In this document: positions 35,067 to 49,000 of the stretch, piece after piece
Numbering within the stretch: the stretch's first letter is position 1
How the letters are laid out: the number at the start of each line of letters is the position of its first letter
Assembly (NCBI GenBank): GCA_020284085.1
Contig: JACEVL010001855.1
Location: 766,001-830,000 of the forward strand
Direction of reading: 5' to 3'
From: Aporrectodea caliginosa
Taxonomy: Eukaryota > Annelida > Clitellata > Crassiclitellata > Lumbricidae
Length of the DNA: 64,000 bases
Translations under genes and position numbers: made by a program
Notes under the pieces: generated by a model
Databases searched by the model: none
Told to the model about the DNA's origin: nothing
Seen by the model: the letters and a program-made list of their open reading frames with translations, nothing else

Positions 35067-37074
35067 GTCAAACAATGTTTACCGTGGAACTAGCGAGACT
35101 GCTCACTTCGTTCTTCCATAAAATTCAAGTAAGTACGTGTACCATTAATTTTTACTCTCGTACAACGTGGTCTAATCGTAAGTGATATTTCAATCAATCA
35201 ATCAATATTCGTTTGGGTTTTGCAATCGTAATTTTCTTAAACGATTCTTAACGCTAAGCGCACGGTACAGGTTCATTCACGAGAGCTGAGAGCTGCGGCA
35301 TGTCAGATGGTTGTCCAGAGATACCAATTATTCGTTTTACTGAGAAAAGCAATCTGACAAAATCGCAGAGATGCTAACACGAGAGAAGAGAAGTTAAATG
35401 GGGAAATATTGAAAGTGATAATTGATTAATGAACTAGTAAATATTTTCAAGGATCTGGGTATAAAATTAGAGTTATCTTTGGGTGGGAGAGTAATCAGAG
35501 TATGGTTGTGTCACTTGTGTGCTCTATGTATTTGAATAATTATTATGAGTGGAGGGGACGGAGAGGAGGTGGGAGTTGATATTGGACATGATCGGGGCTA
35601 TGTATTACAGAGAGAAGAGAAGTTTTGTGTCGGCTGTATTAGTTCAGAGACTGTTGGGAAGGATTGTTCGAGGTAGGCCCTATCCAGGCTATCATAGGCG
35701 TTTACTCCGTTTAGCTCGTTTAAGAGGGTAAGATGGGAGGCATATATAGTTTAGCAATGGTAGACTGGTAGTGGCTTTGGTGATGCTATGAATGAATGAG
35801 AAAGAATGGAACGCGGGTGTAATAAATAATGAGTGCTCGGAGCCATGGACATGCTCGGAGCCATAGACATGCTCGGAGCATACATAGAACAGGCTTTTGA
35901 ATAGTATTTCCGGTGCCCGTTGCAAATGGCGTCGACGGCGTAATTTCTGCTGGAAATTGAGAAACTATTTGTAACGAGTACTGCGTTTAGTTTGTTCCCA
36001 ATCTTGGTTGTGAATATTGGTGCGGAATTTGGTATGTCTGAACTGAATGCTTCGCTACTAGATGCCATGAATTGTAATTTTTGACTTGTTTTATTTCGAC
36101 GTGGACATCTTGTGGTACATCTTACTATATACAAAAGAATAATGCCGTTTAATAATAATAATATTCTTTATCGAAACAATCCGGTTAACAAACCGCAACC
36201 GGTTACAGTGTACAGTTATGCAATTGAAACAATTCACAAGAACACAAATGACAGAAGACATAAATCTTAACTACTAACAGAACAGACAGCCTGCAATGCA
36301 CGGCGCTAATAGCAGCCTACAAAGCATGTCCGCCTACGGGTCTCAATCTCAGTACCTCTCACTCTCTATGCCAGTGTGTTATCCAATGCGCTATCGGGCC
36401 CCCATAATGGGTATACGTACTGCAGCTGAAACCGGGTGACCTGAATTAAAGCGTAAAGTAAGTAAGTAAGTACGTGCTTTATTGAACCGCCTGCAAACGC
36501 ACTGCGGGAACATCAGATAGAGTATTGAATCACAAATGTCAAAAATATCATAAAATACAATTAAACAGACAACTATGGATATATGAGATTAAGGTAATAA
36601 TAAAAATAAAGATCAGCAATAAAATCAATTAAATAACATACGAGTAATAAAACCACATCGGGTTAATGCGTCAGCATGTGGGATCTCACGGTTATATGAA
36701 CGAGGACGGAGAGAGTACTTAACAGACGATTCAGTTTTAGTATGTGCTGAGATAAACGTGTAGTTTAGCCTCGTAATGAATATTATTATTATTCCATTGA
36801 TCTAATAACCGTTTATAGAGGTTTTCTTGCTGCAATTGTTGCAGAGTAGCTTCTTCTGAAAAGAGTCACTATAATGTGACTATATGCATGTAAAATCTGT
36901 TTAATTAGTAAATCTTGTATGATAGATTGCTATTGACTTGGTAGTTGGAAGTACTGGTGAGGTGATTTCATGTCGTGTTGCATTCAATTGCATAAAAATC
37001 TCCATTACAATACAATAAGATGCTGTGTAAATGTTGATGCAATTGGCCTATTGCATTTGTTTGTTTATCTGCAG
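35067..37074. promoter_or_regulatory. Head-to-head spacer between ST7 and SUGP1
   Basis: The two genes start in opposite directions from this 2-kb stretch, so both promoters, and probably a SUGP1 non-coding first exon, must lie here. No TATA box, CpG island or clear exon was picked out by eye. It contains one SINE at 36151-36403 and a GTAAGTAAGTAAGTA run near 36461. Confidence 0.45.
36151..36403 (-). mobile_element. tRNA-derived SINE, minus orientation (same family as 25461)
   Basis: Reversed, it starts GGGGGCCCGATAGCGCATTG and shares TTTGTAGGCTGCTATT and GCAGGCTGTCTGTTCTGTT with the copy at 25461. It ends in a TATTATTATT tail. Confidence 0.82.
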
Positions 37075-37092
37075 GTGGCTGATAAGACAAGG

Positions 37093-40000
37093 ATGTCCTC
37101 ACAGTGGAAACCACTTTCCAGCCTAAAACCAGGTCAGGCCAACACGTACGTCGACAGAAATCGTGAAATGAGTGCTCAGCAGAAACTTATCGAGCAGAAG
37201 AAGAGAGAAATTGAGAAGAAACTGATGGATAAGAAACGACATGATGGTGGCATAAGTGGCAACGGGGATCAGGGTTCTGGATCCGGCAGTGGTTCAAAGT
37301 AAGACATTTGACATGCTTGCATTTTCCAGTGGTCTAGTAGGCCTATTTATTTTTAAAAATGATATAGTTAAAGGAAGTATTAGTGTAAGATTTTGATTTC
37401 AATATTTCTAACTGATATACTTGTCTTAGAAGAACAGCATAATCCGTAAGCTAACTCTGAGCTGAGTGAAGTCGTAGGTATGAAGTGCTAACGACTAGTC
37501 CCCGGAGTCGGTTGCTTAGGAATTACCGACTGACTTGATGAGCTAGAGACTGACTTAGTCAACTTGCTGTAGATGTTGAAACCAGCATATTGTCAATGCT
37601 ATGTTTGCCTGTACAAAAATGATTGCGTAATGTTGTGCAACATTAAAGACACCACTCAAGCAGGCAGTAAATGAAGAACTGGTGATATGGCATCGACTGA
37701 TTGGTAGACTGTTAGTCTGTTGCACCGTGACTTGCACCTTAACAGCAAGTTTTGCTCCTGTCTTTCGGATGGTGCTTTTGTCCAAATCGAAACTTGGAGA
37801 CTTAAATTGAAACAATAAGTAAAGTATTAAGTGAACAAAGTCGCGGGCAGTCGATAGCTTAGCAACTGATTTTGTCGAGGGCTTTGCGGCAGTGGCATCA
37901 GGTGGCATCGGACTACTAGCAACTTCAGTTTCTTAGCCTCAGCACAGGAGGTCTGATGATTGTCTTTTCCCTTGCATCAGTTCTTCCCGCAGACAGTGTT
38001 TAATAGCCAGTGTTCTCACTTAAGCACTGATTTTGTTAGGGGTGCAGCTGGAACAGAAATCGTAAACAGGTCTGATTTGATGGCCCAGCATGCTAACTAC
38101 GACTTTTGCACGCTGCATGCGTTTGTTTTGCGGTGTATTAATAGCAGTATTCTACTCGGCTCAAACTAAAATGAAATTTATACATATACATTTTTTTCAG
38201 ATAAAACTAGAAATGAAATTTGTGATTAACTTATGTTTCATAAGGATCCTGAGTGGCCGAGTGGATTGGTAACCTGCTCTCCGCGCCGGCGCCCCGGGTT
38301 CGCTTCCCGGTCGGGTCGGTTTATCAGAGATTAATTTCTCGGATCTTTACTGCGGGTGGCTCGGTCGCATTATAAACGTGGAGTACACTACAACACACAA
38401 CACAATATACTGGGGCGCGGTGGTATAGGGGTATGTTCGGTGCCTTGCAGCTGGAGGGCTGCGGGTTCGAATCCACCTCAAAAGCCGCCGCGTAGGGACC
38501 CTGGGCAAGTCCTTCACTCGCAATTGCTCATGCGCTTCGGCGTGAAACTCTGACTCAGCGTCCGCGCAGTAGTCGGGAGCGCCTCTGAATGGGAAATCTG
38601 GTAGCGGCGCTATAACAAGTGTTCAAATACAATACAATACAATACTGTAATTTTCATAAATTTAAGGCTTAGCTCACATAGGATACTGTTTTTATCAGAG
38701 ATTAATTTCTCGGATCTTTACTGCGGGTGGCTCGGTCGCATTATAAACGTGGAGTACACTACAACACACAACACAACACAATATACTGGGGCGCGGTGGT
38801 ATAGGGGTATGTTCGGTGCCTTGCAGCTGGAGGGCTGCGGGTTCGAATCCACCTCAAAAGCCGCCGCGTAGGGACCCTGGGCAAGTCCTTCACTCGCAAT
38901 TGCTCATGCGCTCGGCGTGAAACTCCGACTCAGCGTCCGCGCAGTAGTCGGGAGCGCCTCTGAATGGGAAATCTGGTAGCGGCGCTATAACAAGTATTCA
39001 AATACAATACAATACAATACTGTAATTTTCATAAATTTAAGGCTTAGCTCACATAGGATACTGTTTTTCCTTGATAATTTTGAGCATTTTTGATAATTCA
39101 GCATTTATTAGCATTAATTTTTCATTTGTTCCTTTGTAGTTACTAATAACTTTGGCATTTTGTGTTATGAAGGTACCAGAAAAGACCTGGATTTACTGCT
39201 AAAAGTTCACTGCCAGACTTGGCTCAGCCCAAAGCATCCTCATCTGCAGATCTGTTTGCAAATGATGGGAGCTTTATGGAGAAGTTCTTGAAATTACAAG
39301 GAATGAAAGGTATTTATTAATGTCTGCTTTCTACTGGACATCTAGCCAGGATTCATCTAGTTTCTTAAAATAATTCATCTGGTTTCTTAAAAATAATTCT
39401 TATTATTTCTATATTCAATTTGTACAATTGTACAAAATCCCTAGTCACTTCAGACTCAGGATTAAATTGACTTTTGTAGCTAACAATCAATCCTTTGAGA
39501 CTTAAGATTAAAATTAAATATTTCATATTTTATGAGTGATAAAAAGCATAGTTGTTCTCTCGATGATGTATGCTGATGTTTAAACCTGTAGACAAGAAGT
39601 TGGAGGAAGCTCAACGCATTGAAAGTGCAAAGGCAATCGAGACTCGCAGTGCAGAAGTGGCCGATGTGAAACCGATTGCAGTTCAACCTCATCCGTCTGT
39701 TGCTGCTGCTGCTGAAAAGTTCTTCCAGGAAGCTTTTAAAGATGAGAGCAACGATGAATTCATGGATGATCAGAAATCAAGTCCTGATGAGATGATAATG
39801 AAACAGGAGCCATCTGAGAGTTCACAGGATGGAAGTGTCTCTTCAGCAGGCCCTGCTCTACCTGTCCAGGGCTTTGCTCCTGCCATGCCAGTCCCACCAC
39901 AGAATGTGGCTCCTCTTCCTCCATCATCTGCTCAGCCAACCATGGTAGAGAGTGGAAGCTCATCGTCCCAGCAGCCATTCACTGCTTCACCGGCTGGTAA

Positions 40001-43000
40001 TGTACAGACTCCTGGCAGCTTTCCACCTCCACCACCGATCGGCTTTCCAGGTGGATTTCCTCCAAGCTTTTCCTACTCTGCGGCTCCTCCGCCACCACCT
40101 GTGCCAGGTCCTCCTGGCTACCAACAGTTTCCTATGGGGTATGCACCGCCTCCCCCTCCTCCAGGTACCTCCTTCTACCAGTCACCAGTTTCTGGGCAGG
40201 GAGGTTTGTATCCTCCTCCGCCACCTCCTCCACCACCTCCACCACCTGCTACCAGTTCTCAGTCCTTCATGGCTGGTTATGGCAATCCCCCAGGATCAGG
40301 CCCGGGAGGACCTCCAATGAATCCTGGGTTTGAGCCTAGGCCTCCATTTGGGCCTCGTTTTGGAGAGCCTTGGCATGGTGGGCCACCAGTGCCTCCAATG
40401 CATCCAATGGGAAACCCTCCAAATTCGCAGTTTATGGGTCAAGGGGATTCCCCAATGGGCCCAAGAGGACCACAAATGAGCCATAGTGGGCCACCAATGG
40501 GACCTGGTGGTCAGTCAATGGGTCCTGGGGGATCACAGATGCGCCCAGGTGGACCACCCATGATCCCCAGTCTCATGTCACAAAATCTAAGAGGCCCCAT
40601 GCCACCAGGCATGCAGGGAGATTTCTGTGGCCCAAGACCGGGAGGACCACCATTCTCAGGTGATTTTGGTCCAAGGTTTCCACCAGGAGGACCACCTCAG
40701 TTTGGTGGCCCCAGACCATTCCACGATGGCGATGGCTATGCTCCTAAGACTCAGAGTAGTGGGTCTGGGACGGATGACTTTGGTTCTCAGAATCCAGGCG
40801 ACGAGGAGTTTGGCAACGGAAATGACAACGATGAAGACATGGATGAATACGGCAATGTTCAGGAAGATGACGATGATTATGGACTGCGACACAAACAGAA
40901 TCGAAGACAGGAGGGAGGAGAGAACTATGGTCCACCTTCAAGGAACAATCCTGAGTTTGGTGGTTACAGAACAAATGAAAGGGATGATGGTGGAAAGCCA
41001 CGATCAGAAGAAGATCGGTATGGCTATGATCGACCTCAGAACTCGAGAGATCGACCTCAGAACTCGAGAAACTCTAGTTATGGAAGTCAGTCACCAGATT
41101 ACAGAAGAGATCGTAGACGTAGAAGCCGATCACCGGATCGAAGAGAAAGAAGGAGAAGTCGGTCACCGTACAGTGATCGAAGAGGAGATCGGAGGAGTCG
41201 ATCTCCAGACAGACGAAGAAGCCCTTCACCTGATGGTCGTCGGTATGATCGAAATCGTAACAGATCACCTAGTGATGAAGATTACCCTAAAGGTATGTTC
41301 AATTTGTTTCAGTTTTTCGGAAGCAAACCTGTTTTTTTGTCTTGCCAGTACTAATTGTGAGGTCCGTTAACAGTTATTTCTACGTTAATATTTTACAGTA
41401 ATTGTATGTTACATTTTGTAATTTAGACAATCTGTTAAACAGTGGCGTTATCATAATCATCATTATAATCAGTAGCATTTTCTTCTCTTAATTAGATTTT
41501 TCAATTGCTGACAATTGCTTCATTCTCCTAGATTTTTGTCTGTGTACACTGTACATAGTCCTGAAACCCTTTAACAAACAGGCAAGAGGGCTTATACTGA
41601 CTTGTTCAGGTTTTACAGAATCCTAATTTCTAATGCATTAATTTTTCACCTCTGTATTAAGTTTAATCCAGGCATGCCTAGTGACATTTCAAGTTACTGT
41701 CATGTCTTGCAGTGTATGAGGAGAGGTTGTCCAGTTTTAGGGTTGCTGTTGTGTTTTACTTTTGAGAGCATGATAAACTGAATTATAATCTGAGAACTCT
41801 TGCAGCCCAATCTTAATACTGCTCAAGGCATCTATGAAGGTTGTTGCTAAGCTAAGCGTGCATGCGAAAGCGAAGCTACCTTAGGACTACATGACACGGA
41901 GCTGTATTGCCAAAATGCCTCGTATTGATAGAGGCATAATGATTGAGTATTATACGACCTTTTAAAAGCAACTTGTGCTGCAACATGCACAGCATCTCCA
42001 GTCAGCAAAGTTGAGCTCTGACTTGCATTGTAGGTTGACACAGTTGGACAAGCAAACCTATAACATATTCAGTAGGCTGCTGGCTAGTGTTTCATTGTCT
42101 TGAAAAACACTTTGAGTTCAATGTGCTGGCCTCTCATTGCTGTGTGAAGAGTTTAATGACTAGCTTGTCTTGGGGGAATTGGTCTTATTTGTTAACCTGT
42201 GTACTGTGTGCGCCCATTGCGTAATGTTGCTCTGAGGACTTATTTAAAGCAGCACTTTATAAATTAGCCGTTAATCCGTAGTTTCAATGCTGTATGTTTT
42301 AGGTTAAATCTGTGTTTGATGTAGAGGTGTCAATGGGAACCCAGAGGCCGTGGTAGTGCTGGTACCAGTTCGAACAATTGCTCATGGGCCATTAAATCAA
42401 TGCCTAAAACCTGGCAGTTGGCTGTTGCCTCTGAAGCCAAGGCTTGTGTGGTGGGAGCAGTGGTGGAGCCACTCTTGATTGTTTGCGCGTGAGCAAGGGT
42501 ATCTCAAAAAGAGTGCCACGTTGTAGCCATCCACCATGCATGGGTCGAGTCTGAGGGACTCCCCTCCACGCCTATGGCAAAATATGCCTTCGTGGGAGGT
42601 TCCAAATTTAGCCACAGGTGTAGAGGGCGGTTGGCCACCGCATCCCTCTTAGTTATATGCTGGTGCCCACCAGACTAGTGCATGATGGGCTGCCAGCATG
42701 TTGTGCCCCTCTGGAAATCTGCTTCCCACACAAGCTGCCCTACATCCACACTGGCCGGCAACATTATCAATCAGTGTAGCACATATATTGCGAAAATGAA
42801 CTAGTCTGTTACAGTAGGAATCAATATTTCCCCAACAACGGACTGATGGACTTTCGGGTATCCATTCAGATTGGGCTCGGGCACCTCTGTTGCATTGTAT
42901 TAAAATATTTACAGCACTAGTTAGCTTAATGTTGCTATTTGGTGTTTCTGTAGCCAAGGTAAATGAAATGGAGATGAAAGAGAATACGTGGGATGTGAAG

Positions 43001-46000
43001 CCTGGCAACAATATGCCATCGAAGTATGTATTCTGTAGTACTTTTTCCTTAACATAATAATTGATTCCCTAGGTTCACCATTTGATGCTAAATTCAATGA
43101 TTCTGCTATAATATAATTTGCAGTGTTACTTGGTGTTTACTAAACTTGTTAATAAAAATTATAGTAAAATTAAAACATATATATAAGAAAATTTCTTACA
43201 TCGTAACATCTGCAGTTTTCAAGCATGCTTGGTGTGTATGCGGATTGGGTTTCTATTTTAATTTTCATCATCCCAGTGGTATAGTGACTTGAATAGAAAT
43301 AACATTCTAAAGGAAAAGCACAAAATGGAGGAATTCGAAAATTGTTATTCTGAAGTAAAAGAGCCAGCCAAATGATGTAATGGGTAGGAGAAAGGATCAA
43401 GAATGTTAATTAAATCCGTATGGAGACCTTAAGGGATCACTTGAAATGGCCTAGGATGAATGAAAGAATCAGTGAAGCAAAGTGAAGATTTGTGATATTG
43501 AGTTGCTACTAAGTAGTTGAGTATACAGATTTTCAAAACACTAAAAATATTAATGTTTTTATATTTTCCAACCTGGAGAGATTGCAAATCTAAATGTCTT
43601 TTCTTAAACACGTTATGTTTCAGTGTTCCCCCAGCATACAGGAATGCCCCACCTCCAGAGCCACCAAAGAAGAAATTAACAGTAGCCGAGGCATTTAGAG
43701 AAGACGATGATGATAACGTTGACGATGAAGGCAATGATGTTCCACGTGAAAGTCGAGCAGGTAGCTCTTTGCATTAAGCATGTTTTAGCATTTCTGTCTG
43801 TTTTTATGAAAATCCAGTTTGTTTCATTTGTCTGTCTTGGAAGCTCTTCTGTTGGCACTTGTCAGAATATTAAAAGCACTTCTTCATTCCATGCATCTAC
43901 TTGGATTGCCAGTTGTGACAGATCTATGCATGATGAATACCATGCCACGGAGATGTGTTACTGGGAATAACTGATTGAGCTGGAGTGTGGAAGCCGTATC
44001 TTCTGTGGGTCTTTGCTGTCTCGCATCCTTGGCCGTTCCTCTGCTCCTGATGTACCTACTGAACCCCCTCTGCCACTGACTATAGTGATTTCATATGTGA
44101 CAAAAAGTGGCTTCTGCTCTGACACCCAGGCCTATTATTCTTGGTCAAGCGCTGACACCTATTAACCATGTACACAATGCTTCTCTTACCTGTTACTACC
44201 AACTCAGTCAGATTCGTTCTATGAGATGATCACTTACTACACAGGCTGCTTCTTCATTGATCTCTAGAATTGATTTTGTAAATGCTATCTAATCTGGTCT
44301 GGGCTGCTGTCTTAGCCTTGAAATTACAGTCTCCTTCCTCTGTTTCGCAAGCGCTTAAAATCTATTCTGTTTGAACGAGGGTTGTCCTTGTTGCTGCATC
44401 AGGAGTGCTACTGACGAGTTTTTCAGGAGTTGTGCTTTACAAATTTTCATTTATGTTATGTGTTACATGTATGTTGATCTAAGAGGTTGAGACTGGTGTG
44501 TTTTTGCACGTTACTGTAATATTTGTATAATGTTACTGTAATATTCTCAACGTAATATTCTGCTTTATCCTGCAATGTATAAGCTTAAGTGTGTAATGCT
44601 GCTGCAAGCTAAATGTTTCTGTGAAATTTAACTACATGCAGTGTGAGTAAGTAGCACTTGTGTTAACACATCAAATATAATATATTAGTGGTTGCAAGAT
44701 TGTTCTTGCAACTGTTGTATATTGTATTTGTCCAATTGGCATTCATATTTGAAATTTATCATTAAGTAAATTTTAAGTAAACTTCTTCTTGTGAGTGCTT
44801 ATGCTGTGGTAGTGTATTAGCTTGCAGAGGCAGAAAATCAAATTCTATAATGTATTTTTTATATATACACGTGTGGTAATTAGTGTATTTGTTAATCTGT
44901 TCATTTTGTGTTACTGTATGTTATACCTCTGTATACAATACAATTACTTCATCACACGTTTAAGTAACTGCTGATGTTAAGCTGTTCTTGCAAGTTGGGA
45001 GCTAGCCTCCGACCTATGAAAGTCTCTTTTTCGCAGCTAAGCAACTAAGGCTTAGTTGTGAAAAAGAATGTTCATACTGCTACAGAAATATGAACAGCAA
45101 TGTCTGACTGAGACCGGGAGGTGGGTCCTCCCGTAGAAGGGCAAAAGGACTGATAGCTTGCGTTCTAGTTTGTCCTGCAGTTAACGTGGCATCTAAAGAC
45201 ATCATTGACCAGTTTGTGAACTGCGTGGCACAGAGTGGACCGAAACTAGAAGAACTTGCTCTGAGGAATAATCGAAACAATCCACAATTTCGGTAAGTGA
45301 TCTAGTTTGACTAACAGTTTGCTGTAGCTATCTGCAACCAGGTAGATCTATTGCAGAACTCTCACATATTTTGCACAAATCATCATGCATAATACGTTTT
45401 TATTTTGCGGAACATGTATTCATCTTAGGCTTGTGTTATGTGATTCTTTCACTCTGAAATACCATTTTAATCCAAATACATTGTATTTACTGGATCTATT
45501 TTCTTCTCATCATCTAGTTCTCAGATAATTGGCTCATCCTGATGTATTTTCAGCTTAATATTTTCTTGGTTGGTACTGCATTCTATTCCTAGATAGTTGA
45601 TAATATTTGTAACTAAATAAATGGAATGTCACTATATATTGGTGTACGTGATTGTTCGCTTTTTGCTTTGGCAAGGTTTTTGTTCGAGGAGGGCACTCCA
45701 GCCAACCAGTATTATAACCAGCTCATGGTGCAGGTGCGAGCTAACTTCCCGAAAGAAACTACTGAAGCTGATGACGGTTCAGGTATGTCTTGATTATAGT
45801 TATTTTTATACTTGATCACACATTAGCAATGCTATGTTCATATATTATACTTACTTGCTGCTGTGTTTATAACGTCATGGTCACTTGGAGAGACAAGCAG
45901 CACATGATATTCATCAGTCTAGGAAAGCTATGGTGAACAAGTGCATCTTTGGCTAGGGAGTTTCAGGCAGCCAGAATGGCATACAGAAACCTGTGATTGC

Positions 46001-49000
46001 CAGACTTTACCCTAAGTCAAGGCAGCTTGTATTCATATCAAATTTGAACTTCATTTTGATCCAAGTACAGTGGGATCATCATTTTTTTCATCTATTATTC
46101 CTGTATTTTGGTGGCAAAATTCATCTTATATAACAGACAAAAGGCTATCGAAGTGGTGCTTAATTATGCATTGAAAATTCAATATAATACAATTCATTAT
46201 AACACAAATTGTGATGAAATGCTGTCAGGGACATAATCGAGAAGTAATTCACCTATCGAAAACGAACCTCATGACATGATCTTGTTATAAGCGGTTCTTG
46301 ATATCGATTCCAAATACAACATCATAACGAGTTTCTTTTGTATTAAAATGTTAAATATCCTATTTCGAATATATTTAACTGATTTTTATGTGATTTAGAG
46401 AAGAAAAAGAGGAAGAGAAGTCGCTGGGATCCAGAAGAGGATAGAGCGAATGAGGACTTCCCTCCGGCAGTTTGTGCTGCTCCTCCTCCTCTCCCTCCCA
46501 TTATGCCACCCATGATGCCAGGTGGCTCATTTGGTCCTGGCATTGCCATGAATCCTCACCTGGGAGCACCTGTTGCAATGGTAACACCAATGCATGACTC
46601 AGGGGGTAAGTGTATTCTTTTCATGACTGTTGAACTGGCTTGTTTCGATAGCTGTGTTTGCTTGCCTCATACCCCAGTCTTCTGCAAAACATTGTCATTG
46701 TTAGATTTGTAACAGAGCATTGTTCCAATTAAGACCATGTCAGATGCACTCTGAATTCAAGAATTCACACGGACACTTTTATGATAGACTGCATTAGTCA
46801 CTTTTAGTACATTCTCATTGTTAAAGTGTTAATGTGGCATCTAACTTTAGGTACAGAGTTCGAATCCCAAAACATATATGTAAATTGACAAATCCTTGAC
46901 AAGCACTGCATCCCATAAAGAAAGATTATCCAAATGGTGGATTTTGCTGTTGCCATTGTTTCGCTTGGCCAAAAATTCGTAACCGTAGGACTATAATATC
47001 TCCGAGGGCTTATACTCACAGAGACATGTAATTAATTTGTAGTTACTTTTCTATGTACGACTATAATTCTTCAGAACCTAACAAGCCCCATTGGAGTAGA
47101 ATTGTTAGGTAAAGGTATTTTCTGATGTCTTTTAGAAGCCAATGGCTAACTAGAAACTTGCTTCTATTGATTATTTACTGTTATTGAAATTGAAGATGTT
47201 AACATGATCAAGATTGGCGATGGCGGAACAAGTAAGAAACTACTCAGACTTTGCGTTAACAAGTCTGTACTGTATATTATGCCCATATTGCATTCATTTC
47301 AGTGGCTGCTCATTGAGCAAAGAATTAAATTTGAAATCTGACTATTATCGTAGTTCATGAAGTACAACATGAATCAGCCGACCTATCTATGTTCCATGGT
47401 CACCCATTGAGCACCCAAATAGGTCAGTGAACACTGTGACTCTTGATGTGCACTTCACCCAAACAGTGTTCGGTTCTTGGGCGTTCTTGGTTGCTAGTCG
47501 AATGCTTTGGAATTCGGTAAACTTTTTGATGCCATTCTGGTGTAAACTTAAGACTTGTCTAAACTTGCCTACCCACTGTAGCCTGGCTTCAGGTCTCTCT
47601 GATCTGGCGTCTGCAACGGAATATGATTCTAGATATGATTTTAGATGGCAATTTCACTGCTCATCGATTTCACGTAGATTTATGCGCTATATAAATGATT
47701 GCAGTCAATAAACAAAAAGCACACAATGCTTTTACTACTTATTTTACTTTTTAGTGTTTACTTTTGAGTCTTATGATTATGTTTTGAGGCTTATGATTAT
47801 GGTGCCATAGAAGTCATTAGATTAGATTAGACTGAATATGCTGCAACACTCCTTTCTGACAGTGACAGATAGGCTGCTGAAACATGCCTATCTTTCAGGG
47901 TATAAAAGCATTATGGATTTAATGGGATAGAACTGTAAATGCTTGAATAGATCGGTAGAAATATCCATGCCATCTGTCAGCTGTCGACAGGAATCCGTTG
48001 GTTGCTTCCATTTGTGTGTGTGGTCCTGCTCGCCACTTGTGACTTCAGCTTACTGTGCATTGTTTTGCTAACTGATGTAATATGCCAACTGATGTACTTT
48101 ATGACCGTGCTGGAGTCGGGAGTACCTCTGAGTAGTTCCCTTGGAGGGGCGCTATATAAATTTATGAATGATTAAATTAATGAATATTCATTCATAATGA
48201 CATTTAGCATTGATAGACTACTGCAGAGTAGATATCTTAAAGGGGTGCTATATAAATGTTCAATTGCGTTACATATGTCTTAATGTCAGCTATCACAGAT
48301 TCGATTGGTGCTTGTATGACAGCTATTTCAGTAAATCTGACCCCATTGTCAAAGATGAACACAGAGTCATTTGCACGAAAAATGACGGGAGGCGATCACC
48401 TGACAGAAGATCAGAAGCGACAGATACGAGAGCAGCAGGAGGTACGTTGTGTGACGGTCGTTTCCTAAATGCCCAGAAATCCTCCATTTGTAAGGTGCTT
48501 GTTTGGGAGAGTAGGTAATTTGTCAGTGTAACTGAGAACAGGTATATGTAACTGCTCAGTGTTTACGTGCTTCTTTCAACAGTTGACCTCAGAATTCAGG
48601 TTGCAACATACTTTTGCTGAAACACAAACGTGATTAAACAAACTAACAATTGAATGTTCCATTCTTATTTGTCACATGGCAAACAAACCAGCAACTGAAT
48701 GTTCCTTTTGTCACATGGCGTAATATTTAATTGCACACAAACCTTCAATGCAGAAAGTGCAAGGCAGGAGTGAGCCAGGCATCTGCCGCTGTGCTAATCA
48801 AATCAGTGCCTCGTGTGCAGCCCTGCAGAAGCTGCTGGATTAGATCTGTAGGCAGAAACTGATGAACCCAGAAAATGTTAAAATCACAAATATCTGGCTC
48901 TGAACGAAAGACCTAAAATTGTGTGTGGATGCTCCAAATTGGATATGACAGAGGATTACTGATGTTTATATTTAAGATGCATGCCATGTACGAATATGTC

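Larger units (their letters stand above)
38321..39066. repeat. 371-bp direct tandem duplication including a SINE
   Basis: The stretch beginning TTATCAGAGATTAATTTCTC at 38321 restarts at 38692 and runs again to the shared GGATACTGTTTTT near 39066. The copies differ by only a few bases: a CACAA insertion, GCTTCGG versus GCTCGG, CTCTGAC versus CTCCGAC, and GTGTTC versus GTATTC. It lies in SUGP1 intron 1. Confidence 0.95.

Noticed and set aside
38242..38312. Possible tRNA gene (Ser/Leu-like)
   Set aside because: A- and B-box-like sequences are present, but no convincing acceptor stem or anticodon arm was seen, and a SINE-like body with an ACACAACACAA tail follows.
40627..41370. 247-codon plus ORF in another frame of SUGP1 exon 3
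   Set aside because: A shadow of the repetitive Pro/Gly and RS coding sequence; the recognised frame continues across all later exons, this one does not.
42330..42660. GC-richer stretch in SUGP1 intron 3 considered as an extra exon
   Set aside because: No frame with both acceptor and donor in the needed phase gives a SURP or other domain; it may be an unrecognised repeat.
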